DNA from: Bacillota bacterium
Lineage (GTDB): Bacteria > Bacillota > Negativicutes > Veillonellales > Negativicoccaceae
Length of the DNA stretch: 6,296 nt
Assembly: GCA_023418435.1 (NCBI GenBank)
Contig: JAEZZT010000101.1
Span: 1-6,296 of the forward strand
Direction of reading: 5' to 3'
This document shows positions 1 through 6,108 of the stretch, piece after piece. Every line of letters begins with the position of its first letter. The first letter of the stretch is position 1. A program made the translations under genes and the position numbers. The notes beneath the pieces are model-generated. The model saw only the letters and a program-made list of their open reading frames with translations. It ran no database searches and had not been told where the DNA came from.

Positions 1-504
1 CTGCAAGCGATCTACGCCATGCCGGCACGCCATCGCGAATACTTGGAAACGGCCGCCCGCCTGCATGATACGGGCATGATGATCAACTATTACAGCCACG
101 CCAAGCACAGCGCTTATCTCATCGCCAATGCCCCCATCTACGGGATGACGCATCGAGAGCAAGCCATCTGTGCCTTGATCGCCGGCTTCCAGGACGGTAT
201 TTCCAACAAGCTGACCCGTTTCGCCACCTACTTCCAACTATTGGAGGATGATGATATTGAAACGGTCAAACGGCTCTCGTTGCTCTTGGCACTTGCCAAA
301 AACTTGGATCGCACGCACGACCAGGGTATCGCCGACTTGCACCTGAGCCAAGAGGATACACAGGCCGTCTTGCATCTGACTGCACGTGACAATGACGATA
401 TCCCCTTGATCGAAACCGCTTTGGCGCCCCATGTCAAATTATTCCCACGCTATTACGGAGTCCCGCTTCGTCTCTGTTGGGATATAGATTCACGAAACAC
501 ATAA
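1..504 (+). CDS. Ppx/GppA-family phosphatase, C-terminal HD-domain part (5' truncated by window edge)
   Basis: The reading frame is open from base 1, so this is the last 167 codons of a longer gene; the ATG at 19 is internal and not the real start. The protein resembles the C-terminal helical HD-like domain of exopolyphosphatase/guanosine pentaphosphate phosphatases: a His-Asp pair at visible residues 22-23 in RLHDTGMMINYY, followed by a His-rich HAKHSAYLI stretch (33-41), then MTHREQAICALIAG, all typical of this family. Members hydrolyse terminal phosphate from polyphosphate or pppGpp in the cytoplasm; the catalytic actin-like ATPase-fold half lies upstream of the window, so ppx and gppA roles cannot be told apart. 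The stop (502-504) abuts the helicase ribosome binding site, and the 10-bp gap suggests co-transcription with the helicase. Family assignment is firm; substrate is not. Confidence 0.85.
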   Translation: MQAIYAMPARHREYLETAARLHDTGMMINYYSHAKHSAYLIANAPIYGMTHREQAICALIAGFQDGISNKLTRFATYFQLLEDDDIETVKRLSLLLALAKNLDRTHDQGIADLHLSQEDTQAVLHLTARDNDDIPLIETALAPHVKLFPRYYGVPLRLCWDIDSRNT

Positions 505-514
505 AGGAGAACAC

Positions 515-1831
515 ATGACAGATTTTCACAGCTTGGGCATTACCGCCCCGGTTCACACCTATTTATACGAACAAGGAATTCGTGTCCCCACCGACATTCA
601 GGTGCAGGCCATTCCCGCCATTTTCCGCGGTCAGGATATCTTGGCCCACAGTCGCACGGGCACGGGCAAAACGCTTGCCTTTCTCTTGCCGCTATTGCAA
701 CGGATTCGACGCGATGAAAACAAAGAACAAGCACTGATTTTGACACCGACCAGAGAGATTGCCCGTCAGATTTACGAAGTAGCACGCCCCTTGGGCACAT
801 TGTACGGCGTGGATATTGTCGTGCTGACCGGCGGCGCCACATTGGAAAACCAATTGCAAAAACTGCAGCGCCGTCCGCATGTAGTCATCGGCACTCCCGG
901 ACGTATTCTGGACCATCATCAACGCCACGAGGACAAAGGAGATAGCGGTAGTGCATTGCATCTCAGTTCCGTGCGAACCGTCGTACTCGATGAAGCGGAC
1001 CAAATGCTCGCCATGGGATTTCTGGGCGAAGTCAGAGCCTGCATCGATGCCACAGCAAAATCTCGCCAACTCCTCTTGTTTTCCGCTACCTTGCCGGTAG
1101 AGATCCGCAAACTCGCACGCTCTTACATGAAACAAGCGCTCTCTCTCAATGCGGACGGAGGAAGCATAATCTTAGATGAAATCGAGCAACGAATTTATAC
1201 CGTTTCTGAAGAAAAAAAGACTGCACTTCTGATCGAACATCTCCAACAGATGAACCCCTACTTGGCAATCGTTTTCACGAACACCAAGGATCGGGCCCAA
1301 AAACTGATGTATGAGTTGGCACAAGCCGGATTTGATGTAGAGGGGATTCATGGTGATATGTCGCAAGGAGCTCGTAATCGCGTATTGCGTGAGTTTGCCA
1401 AAGGGCGTTTTCCGATCTTGGTCGCGTCCGATATTGCGGCGCGCGGTATTGATATCGAAGGTGTCAGCCATGTCTTCAACTACGACGTGCCGAGCGACAC
1501 CGACTACTACATCCACCGCATCGGCCGTACGGGTCGTGCCGGCCGCACGGGGCTGGCCTGCACCTACGCGACACCGCACGATGCTGCTCGCTTGCGCCGC
1601 ATCGAGGCGCGCATCGAGCAACCACTTCTAAAGTACGATCGCGACGGCAATGTCAAAGTCAAAAAGCCGTCCCCCAAACGCAAGAAAAAAGTACTCTTGC
1701 CGGGGCAGTATGCGCCGACAAAAGAAAAAGCACACAAGATCCAACATGGCGGTGCCAACACCAAAGCACGCAAAAAATCCACCACCACGGAGCGCAAGCG
1801 CAAAAACAAACGGGGCAAACGCCATCGCTGA
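515..1831 (+). CDS. DEAD-box ATP-dependent RNA helicase with basic C-terminal tail
   Basis: Complete 438-residue DEAD-box helicase that unwinds RNA or remodels ribonucleoproteins with ATP (mRNA turnover, ribosome assembly or cold growth in known members). The motifs appear in order: Q-motif region with F4 and PTDIQ at 25-29; Walker A SRTGTGKT at 46-53; PTREIARQ at 78-85; TPGR at 127-130; DEAD at 159-162; SAT at 190-192; VFTNTK motif IV; DIAARGIDI at 306-314; HRIGRTGRAG at 334-343. Both RecA-like lobes are therefore intact. After about residue 376 comes a Lys/Arg-rich tail of some 60 residues, likely RNA binding and disordered, similar in style to CshB/RhlE-type proteins; there is no DbpA-like folded RNA-binding domain that I can recognise. 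The start is fixed by AAAGGAG at 503-509, 5 nt before the ATG. The exact orthologue (cshA, cshB, rhlE) is not decided. Confidence 0.95.
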   Translation: MTDFHSLGITAPVHTYLYEQGIRVPTDIQVQAIPAIFRGQDILAHSRTGTGKTLAFLLPLLQRIRRDENKEQALILTPTREIARQIYEVARPLGTLYGVDIVVLTGGATLENQLQKLQRRPHVVIGTPGRILDHHQRHEDKGDSGSALHLSSVRTVVLDEADQMLAMGFLGEVRACIDATAKSRQLLLFSATLPVEIRKLARSYMKQALSLNADGGSIILDEIEQRIYTVSEEKKTALLIEHLQQMNPYLAIVFTNTKDRAQKLMYELAQAGFDVEGIHGDMSQGARNRVLREFAKGRFPILVASDIAARGIDIEGVSHVFNYDVPSDTDYYIHRIGRTGRAGRTGLACTYATPHDAARLRRIEARIEQPLLKYDRDGNVKVKKPSPKRKKKVLLPGQYAPTKEKAHKIQHGGANTKARKKSTTTERKRKNKRGKRHR

Positions 1832-1840
1832 GGAGCAACT

Positions 1841-2623
1841 ATGAAAACACTTTCCTTACCTGAACTGCAAGCAATACTGCTGCGGGACCTCATCGCTTTC
1901 GATACCTATTGTCGCAAGCACGACATTCGCTATTCTCTTTGTGGCGGCACTTTAATCGGTGCCGTCCGTCACGAAGGGTTCATCCCCTGGGATGATGATA
2001 CGGATGTCATGATGACCCGCAGCGAATACAACAAATTGACGGACTGCTGGTTGGAAGATCCGATCCCCGGATACTGTCTATTGACCGATCGCACCGCCAA
2101 CCCCTTCTATGCCGGTGAAAGCGGTAAATGGTATGCTGAGGATACCGCCCCCTCCCAACCGCAAGCAGAAAATGATATCGGCATATTCATGGATATTTTC
2201 ATTGCGGACGGTCTTCCGGACCAGGGTGCGGAGGAATTTTTCCGCGCCACTCATCGCTATGGTGCCCGATACCACACATTGCGCAAGCGCAAAGGTCGTC
2301 CCCTTTGGGAAGTATTGCGCGTTATCCCTCTTTTCAATCCGCAATATTGGTATCAAAAAATGCAGCATAATTTGCAGCAACATCCGGACACAACAGCCAC
2401 TACCCTCGCACTTATCTTGGGCAGTACGAAAAATTTCACGAGGGAGTGCATTCCCAAATCCTATTTCGATCATTTCATCGAGCTGAATTTCGCCGGACAT
2501 TCATTCCCGGCAATCGCCGACTACGATGCCTACTTGCGCCATTATTACGGAGACTATATGCAACTTCCTCCGGAAAATGAACGACTTTCCTACCACACAA
2601 AAAATCACATATTGAAACAATAA
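1841..2623 (+). CDS. licD: LicD-family phosphocholine transferase
   Basis: Complete 260-residue LicD-family protein, expected to transfer phosphocholine from CDP-choline to a sugar of the cell-surface glycan (LPS in Gram-negatives, teichoic acid in pneumococcus). The diagnostic N-terminal block is present: Y31, CGGTLIGAVRHEGF at 34-47, then IPWDDDTDV at 48-56, whose aspartates bind metal in this nucleotidyltransferase-like fold. The family's C-terminal signature YGDYMQLPP is at 236-244, followed by a basic end. No signal peptide or membrane segment is seen, so it should act at the cytoplasmic face. The start is set by AGGAG at 1831-1835, 5 nt before the ATG and overlapping the helicase TGA stop, which implies translational coupling to the helicase. 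It converges on licC, whose cluster supplies CDP-choline. Some LicD-family members move other phospho-groups (ribitol-phosphate or glycerol-phosphate, as in fukutin relatives); the licABC neighbours favour choline. Confidence 0.92.
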   Translation: MKTLSLPELQAILLRDLIAFDTYCRKHDIRYSLCGGTLIGAVRHEGFIPWDDDTDVMMTRSEYNKLTDCWLEDPIPGYCLLTDRTANPFYAGESGKWYAEDTAPSQPQAENDIGIFMDIFIADGLPDQGAEEFFRATHRYGARYHTLRKRKGRPLWEVLRVIPLFNPQYWYQKMQHNLQQHPDTTATTLALILGSTKNFTRECIPKSYFDHFIELNFAGHSFPAIADYDAYLRHYYGDYMQLPPENERLSYHTKNHILKQ

Positions 2624-2652
2624 AGCTACGGAAATTCCGTAGCTTTATTGTT
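2616..2652. terminator. Bidirectional terminator between licD and licC
   Basis: An uninterrupted inverted repeat pairs 2616-2633 with 2635-2652 around a single central A at 2634 (in RNA the loop would open to three or more bases). The G+C-rich core is GCTACGGAA/TTCCGTAGC, flanked by A-runs on the left and T-runs on the right, so both strands give a hairpin followed by U-rich RNA. It contains both stop codons: TAA of licD at 2621-2623 and TAA of licC at 2647-2645 on the minus strand. Termination in both directions is inferred from this symmetry and the convergent gene arrangement. Confidence 0.88.
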
Positions 2653-3331
2653 CTGCGGCTAAGCGGCAGATCTTCTCATATTGCTCTTGATTGTCCATTT
2701 CTGCGGCCAAGTGGCGCTCAATTTCAATCGTATACACCGGCAATTCTTCATATAATTCGGTCGGTATCGTATCCCAATAACCTTTCGGATCCAAATAATC
2801 CCGTTCCGTCAATTTGCTGAACTCTTGGCGAATCCGCCTGCCCGCCGAAGCCGTCCAATAGGAAATCCCCAACAACGACGGCAGCCGAGCATCCGTGACG
2901 GTCATCTCCGTCACACGCCCCTCATCATCGACCACCGTCACCCATTCGGCTCCTTCCTCCTCCCGACGCACGAGATAGTAGCAGCTCTCATTTCCCGGCA
3001 ACGGCAAGTCACCTAAAATCACGACATCGCCATCAATCACCAGTGTATCGCCCAAATGCTCCACGGCAAGCGACATGGAATGCACATTATTATACTTTTT
3101 ATAGTCCGGATTATCGATCAAATCGACATCGTACTTCTCTTTCAAATAGTAAAACCGTTCTGCCATATGACCGATGACGATATGGATTTCCCGAACACCG
3201 ATTTTGTGCAAAAAACGGATCGTTCGCTCCAGCCCCGGAACGCCATTGACCGGCAACAAAGTCTTGCTCTCCGCCGTCGTCATTTCATGAAACCGCGATC
3301 CCAATCCGGCCGCTAAAATAATTGCATTCAT
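2645..3331 (-). CDS. licC: LicC, CTP:phosphocholine cytidylyltransferase
   Basis: A 228-residue sugar-phosphate-type nucleotidyltransferase that makes CDP-choline from CTP and phosphocholine, supplying LicD. It starts with the family's nucleotide-binding loop, LAAGLGSRF at 6-14, with K23 following in SKTLLPV. Further matches to pneumococcal LicC from memory are KYDVDLIDNPDY then YNNVHS (80-85), the metal-binding IDGD at 99-102, GISYW at 155-159 and YWDTIP from 185. An upstream in-frame ATG at 3367 would add 12 residues, but the ATG at 3331 places the signature loop at the usual distance from the N terminus and has AGGTGAGA at 3341-3334 directly upstream, so I chose it. The gap to licB is 4 bp. 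Other NTP transferases share the fold, but the LicA/LicB/LicD company and the NNxxS and YWD blocks make choline the likely substrate. Confidence 0.93.
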   Translation of the reverse strand: MNAIILAAGLGSRFHEMTTAESKTLLPVNGVPGLERTIRFLHKIGVREIHIVIGHMAERFYYLKEKYDVDLIDNPDYKKYNNVHSMSLAVEHLGDTLVIDGDVVILGDLPLPGNESCYYLVRREEEGAEWVTVVDDEGRVTEMTVTDARLPSLLGISYWTASAGRRIRQEFSKLTERDYLDPKGYWDTIPTELYEELPVYTIEIERHLAAEMDNQEQYEKICRLAAEQ

Positions 3332-3333
3332 TC

Positions 3334-3341
3334 TCTCACCT
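3334..3341 (-). promoter_or_regulatory. licC ribosome binding site (decides the start)
   Basis: Read on the minus strand, AGGTGAGA lies 2 nt before the ATG at 3331-3329. The licB stop TGA (3338-3336) is inside it, so ribosomes finishing licB stop on the licC initiation site. This supports the shorter licC start rather than the in-frame ATG at 3367, which lies within licB. Confidence 0.7.
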
Positions 3342-4286
3342 ACTTCGCCATTGCCGATACCACTCACTGATCGGCGCCACCGTCCACATCGATCCCAACA
3401 TCACGCCCAACGCTGCCAAGATCGTGAACCAAGTCGGCCATTCTCCTAAAAACACAGCACTGAAAAACACTGCCCACGCCGTATACGAAATATTGAGACC
3501 CATACCACGAATCGGTCCCAACGAGTGAATCGCTCGATAATAAAATGTATAACTCAATGTACCTACGGCTGCAGTCATGGCAATCCATGCCCACCATCGC
3601 CAGTCCAGCCATAGCAAGCACTCCGTGTACCATGCTCCGAATAGCGGCAACACTACCGCCATATAGAAGAGCGCTGAAATGCTCTGCCTCATCAACAACG
3701 CCAGTGCCGGATCCAGCTCTTTGGCAAAACCGTACGAGCACCAGACACACTCGGCACCCCATCCGATCGCACAAAGCACACCGAGTGCCAATCCATACAT
3801 ATTCCACTCGCCATCGGCGCCGCCGGACAATAACATCGTCGCCCCGACCGCCAACAAGGTCCCCAGTCCCATATGCCGGCGGAAACGATCTCTGCCGAAA
3901 AGTACTGCCAACCAAACGCCCAAGGCCGGATACAGTGCCGACACCAAAGCCGTATGTGCCGCTCCCATCCGTTCAATCGCCAGTACATAACAACTCATAC
4001 CCACCGGCCCGCCACATAGCGACGCCGCCAACATGATCCGCAAATCCCGTGCGGATAGTTGTCTACGGTACGTACTCACTTGCCGGCGAGCGATAGCCAC
4101 CAACCACAACCAAGCCGCCGAGCACGCATCATGCAACGCCGTTACCGCCAAGGCCAATACCATGGCACTGCTCCATACGGCCAAGGCGGAAGCTCGGTCA
4201 AGTACGGAACCCAGCAATACCGCATCCAAGCCCCAAAACAAACCGGAAAGTATACCAAAAGAAATTCCTTTGGAATAATGGCTCAT
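3336..4286 (-). CDS. licB: LicB, choline permease of the DMT/EamA superfamily
   Basis: A 316-residue, very hydrophobic protein of the drug/metabolite transporter (EamA) superfamily, expected to import choline across the inner membrane for LicA. About ten membrane segments can be traced, near residues 8-30, 37-65, 83-104, 110-131, 138-156, 161-180, 189-217, 226-246, 258-282 and 286-308, matching the family's two repeats of five. Recognisable pieces are SFGILSGLFWGLDAVLLG at the N terminus, as in LicB proteins, and SYTFYYRAIHSLGPIRGMGLN in the second half, typical of EamA loops. The start ATG overlaps the licA stop as ATGA (4286-4283) and has GAGGAG at 4300-4295, 8 nt upstream. A DMT protein alone could carry many solutes; the placement between licA and licC is the main argument for choline. 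Confidence 0.9.
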   Translation of the reverse strand: MSHYSKGISFGILSGLFWGLDAVLLGSVLDRASALAVWSSAMVLALAVTALHDACSAAWLWLVAIARRQVSTYRRQLSARDLRIMLAASLCGGPVGMSCYVLAIERMGAAHTALVSALYPALGVWLAVLFGRDRFRRHMGLGTLLAVGATMLLSGGADGEWNMYGLALGVLCAIGWGAECVWCSYGFAKELDPALALLMRQSISALFYMAVVLPLFGAWYTECLLWLDWRWWAWIAMTAAVGTLSYTFYYRAIHSLGPIRGMGLNISYTAWAVFFSAVFLGEWPTWFTILAALGVMLGSMWTVAPISEWYRQWRSR

Positions 4287-5158
4287 CTTTGCAACTCCTC
4301 AAATAAACGTTGCGCCTCGTACAGTCTTTTACGTCCGTAATCTCCGTAAAAGACGCCATGCTTTTCTTTCAACAAAGTCCATACGAACCACAGCATATGT
4401 TGCAACCATTCATAAATCAATATTTTCTCTCTGGCCACGGAAGAAACCGATCCTTCGTAATAATAGGACAAAAATTTCTCCCTTACGTCTACCGCCAATC
4501 GACATTCTCCCATGAAAGACGCCAAATCCCACGCCGGATCATTATTAGCGGAATACTCCCAATCCAGCAAGTACAGTCTATCTTCCGTGCGCAACCAATT
4601 CTCCGGCACCAAGTCATTGTGACAGGGACAACATTCCACGCCCAACTCTGCCAAGCGTTTCAATATCGCAGGCATGCCGGCCAATAAATCAGGCCAAATC
4701 GGATACAACTTCGTATCAATTTCTCCGCAACCACGTATATACAAATCAAATTCATTCCGGTACTCGATCTCACGTTGCATCACCAAGTCACTTTGATGTA
4801 ATTTGCGCAAAATTTGTGCGACACTTCGCAGAATATCGTCCTCGGCGACCGTACTTGCTTGCAACGTTTCCGCAGCGGCTACATATTGACTGATTTTCAG
4901 CCCGTCTTGACCAAAATATAGTACTTGCGGATGCCAGCCTTGTCTTTCCGCCAGCAACGTATGCGCCATTTCCACCCTTCGATCAATCATGCATTCCGTA
5001 CCTTCTCCCGGACAGCGTACCACCACTTTCCCCACAGGTGTAACACATGCATAATTTTTATTGGTCAAACCGCCTATACGAGAGATTTCTGCTACTTGCT
5101 CCGGCAAAATATCCAATGCTTGAGCTACCATTTGTCGAATAGCTAAAAGATCCTTCAT
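4283..5158 (-). CDS. licA: LicA, choline kinase
   Basis: A 291-residue kinase of the choline/ethanolamine kinase and aminoglycoside phosphotransferase fold, which phosphorylates imported choline with ATP in the cytoplasm. It has a nucleotide-binding region with IGGLTNKNYACV (28-39) and VVVRCPGEGTE (45-55), the Brenner catalytic loop CHNDLVPENWL at 179-189 (catalytic D182, N187), and the choline-kinase motif LLDWEYSANNDPAWDLAS at 197-214 with the metal-binding Asp of DWEYS. In-frame ATGs at 5200 and 5182 would lengthen it by 14 or 8 residues, but neither has a good ribosome binding site, whereas AGAGGTG lies 5 nt before the ATG at 5158. It is first in licABC. Sampled G+C is about 37-42%, well below licB and licC. 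No CAAT-type tetranucleotide repeat, the phase-variation switch of Haemophilus licA, is present at the 5' end. Confidence 0.93.
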   Translation of the reverse strand: MKDLLAIRQMVAQALDILPEQVAEISRIGGLTNKNYACVTPVGKVVVRCPGEGTECMIDRRVEMAHTLLAERQGWHPQVLYFGQDGLKISQYVAAAETLQASTVAEDDILRSVAQILRKLHQSDLVMQREIEYRNEFDLYIRGCGEIDTKLYPIWPDLLAGMPAILKRLAELGVECCPCHNDLVPENWLRTEDRLYLLDWEYSANNDPAWDLASFMGECRLAVDVREKFLSYYYEGSVSSVAREKILIYEWLQHMLWFVWTLLKEKHGVFYGDYGRKRLYEAQRLFEELQR

Positions 5159-5163
5159 CAATG

Positions 5164-5170
5164 CACCTCT
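5164..5170 (-). promoter_or_regulatory. licA ribosome binding site (decides the start)
   Basis: On the minus strand AGAGGTG ends 5 nt before the ATG at 5158-5156. The alternative in-frame ATGs at 5182 and 5200 have no comparable site, so the 291-residue product is preferred. Confidence 0.7.
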
Positions 5171-5208
5171 GATATTAACCATGTTCCATTCTTGTAGCAA
5201 TATTTATT

Positions 5209-5237
5209 ATTTTACTATAGAATTTTCTTTTTTACCA
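5209..5237 (-). promoter_or_regulatory. Possible licABC promoter (weak)
   Basis: On the minus strand TAAAAT at 5214-5209 matches five of six -10 consensus bases and leaves a leader of roughly 45 nt before licA. The hexamer 17 nt upstream, TGGTAA at 5237-5232, is a poor -35 match (three of six). An overlapping TATAGT (5219-5214) is an alternative -10. A promoter is required here, but this exact placement is tentative. Confidence 0.3.
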
Positions 5238-5286
5238 TTGATAGAATTCATTCTTGATTTTTATAAAAACTTTTCCTATGATAAAC

Positions 5287-5314
5287 TTGACATAAATAGG
5301 ATAAAATCTATCAA
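5287..5314 (+). promoter_or_regulatory. Probable sigma-70-type promoter of the GT25 gene
   Basis: A perfect -35 hexamer TTGACA at 5287-5292 is followed after 16 bp by TATCAA at 5309-5314, which matches four of six -10 bases. Transcription would begin about 10-15 nt before the AAAGGAG ribosome binding site (5326-5332), a short but workable leader. The -35 is convincing; the -10 is imperfect. Confidence 0.5.
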
Positions 5315-5337
5315 ATAATTAGTATAAAGGAGCAACC

Positions 5338-6108
5338 ATGTTTCCACATCGAGTCGTTACACTAAAAAAATCCCCTCACAGACAAGAGTATATGTCAAAG
5401 GAATTGAATCAAAAGCTAAATATAGAGCCGCATTTCTACTATGGAGTAGATGGCAGCCTTCTGACCGAGGAAGAGTTGTTCGAAATTTGCAAAGATAATA
5501 ATATTTTGACCCGCGGAGAAGTAGGCTGTCTTCAAAGCCATTTGGGGATATATCAGGAAATGATTGACAAAAATATTCCTTTTATGTGGATATTCGAAGA
5601 CGATCTATTGTTGGACAAAAATTTTTCCACAGTTCTTCCCGTAATTGAAAAATTTGCCAATTCTATCCCCCAAGATGAAGCGGCTGTATTTTTTCCTGGT
5701 ACTCAATATGAGTATTTAAATAAAGAGTTGGAAATTTCAGAAGGCCTCGCTATTTATTCAACACAATATGGTATCGGTACTGCTTGTTATCTCATCAATT
5801 TAGCCGCCGCTAAAGAACTGCTACGAGTACAACAACCGGCTAAATGGCCCATTGATATTTGGAAATTTTATTACTACTTGGGCCTAATAAAAATCTATGC
5901 GTTAAATAAAGACCTCTATACCACTTCAAATCAGTTTTCATCTGTCATCGACCAGACTGGCAAAAGAAAACATTCTCTAAAAAACGTTTCCAAGCGCAAA
6001 ATTCTTTTTTGGCAAGCTATCTTACAATCTTCTGCTCCTATCGACAACTTATGTCGGTATATATACTGCAAATTACGCAAATATTTTCTTGCCAATAAAG
6101 CACATTAA
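5338..6108 (+). CDS. Glycosyltransferase family 25 (LPS oligosaccharide biosynthesis)
   Basis: A complete 256-residue GT25-type glycosyltransferase, the family of Neisseria LgtB/LgtE and Haemophilus Lic2A/LpsA, which add galactose or glucose from UDP-sugars to growing LPS oligosaccharide at the cytoplasmic membrane face. Family blocks are seen in order: VVTLKKSPHRQ at 6-16 (the usual N-terminal xINLxxSxxR), LTRGEVGCLQSH at 57-68, the metal-binding region IFEDDLLL at 85-92, GTACYLI at 147-153 and PIDIW at 171-175. The C terminus is basic, which would suit membrane-surface association. The start follows AAGGAG (5327-5332) by 5 nt. It diverges from licA, so it probably builds part of the glycan that LicD decorates. 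Sampled G+C is about 32-35%, far below the left half of the window. The sugar donor and acceptor cannot be told from sequence. Confidence 0.9.
   Translation: MFPHRVVTLKKSPHRQEYMSKELNQKLNIEPHFYYGVDGSLLTEEELFEICKDNNILTRGEVGCLQSHLGIYQEMIDKNIPFMWIFEDDLLLDKNFSTVLPVIEKFANSIPQDEAAVFFPGTQYEYLNKELEISEGLAIYSTQYGIGTACYLINLAAAKELLRVQQPAKWPIDIWKFYYYLGLIKIYALNKDLYTTSNQFSSVIDQTGKRKHSLKNVSKRKILFWQAILQSSAPIDNLCRYIYCKLRKYFLANKAH

Larger units (their letters stand above)
5159..5337. other. A+T-rich divergent intergenic region between licA and the GT25 gene
   Basis: 179 bp with no coding frame I can support. It must hold the promoters of both divergent transcripts. Visible structure: a T6 run at 5228-5233, the 8-bp direct repeat ATAGAATT at 5217-5224 and 5241-5248 (24 bp apart), and the 7-bp inverted pair TTGATAG at 5238-5244 and CTATCAA at 5308-5314. 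These could be operator half-sites or simply chance in A+T-rich DNA. Confidence 0.6.

Noticed and set aside
692..1135. 147-codon minus-strand open frame inside the helicase gene
   Set aside because: It lies wholly opposite a gene with all DEAD-box motifs and has no recognisable domain or ribosome binding site; it is a shadow of the helicase coding sequence.
3332..3367. Longer licC start at 3367
   Set aside because: It would overlap licB by 32 bp and put 12 extra residues before the N-terminal nucleotide-binding loop; the ATG at 3331 has its own ribosome binding site.
3545..4036. 163-codon plus-strand open frame opposite licB
   Set aside because: Low-complexity Ser/Pro/Thr/Arg-rich translation, typical of the antisense of a G+C-rich membrane-protein gene; licB is well supported in the other direction.
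5172..5200. TTGCTA...TAATAT with 17-bp spacing on the minus strand as licA promoter
   Set aside because: Transcription would start at or inside the licA ribosome binding site, leaving almost no leader, and both hexamers match only four of six bases.
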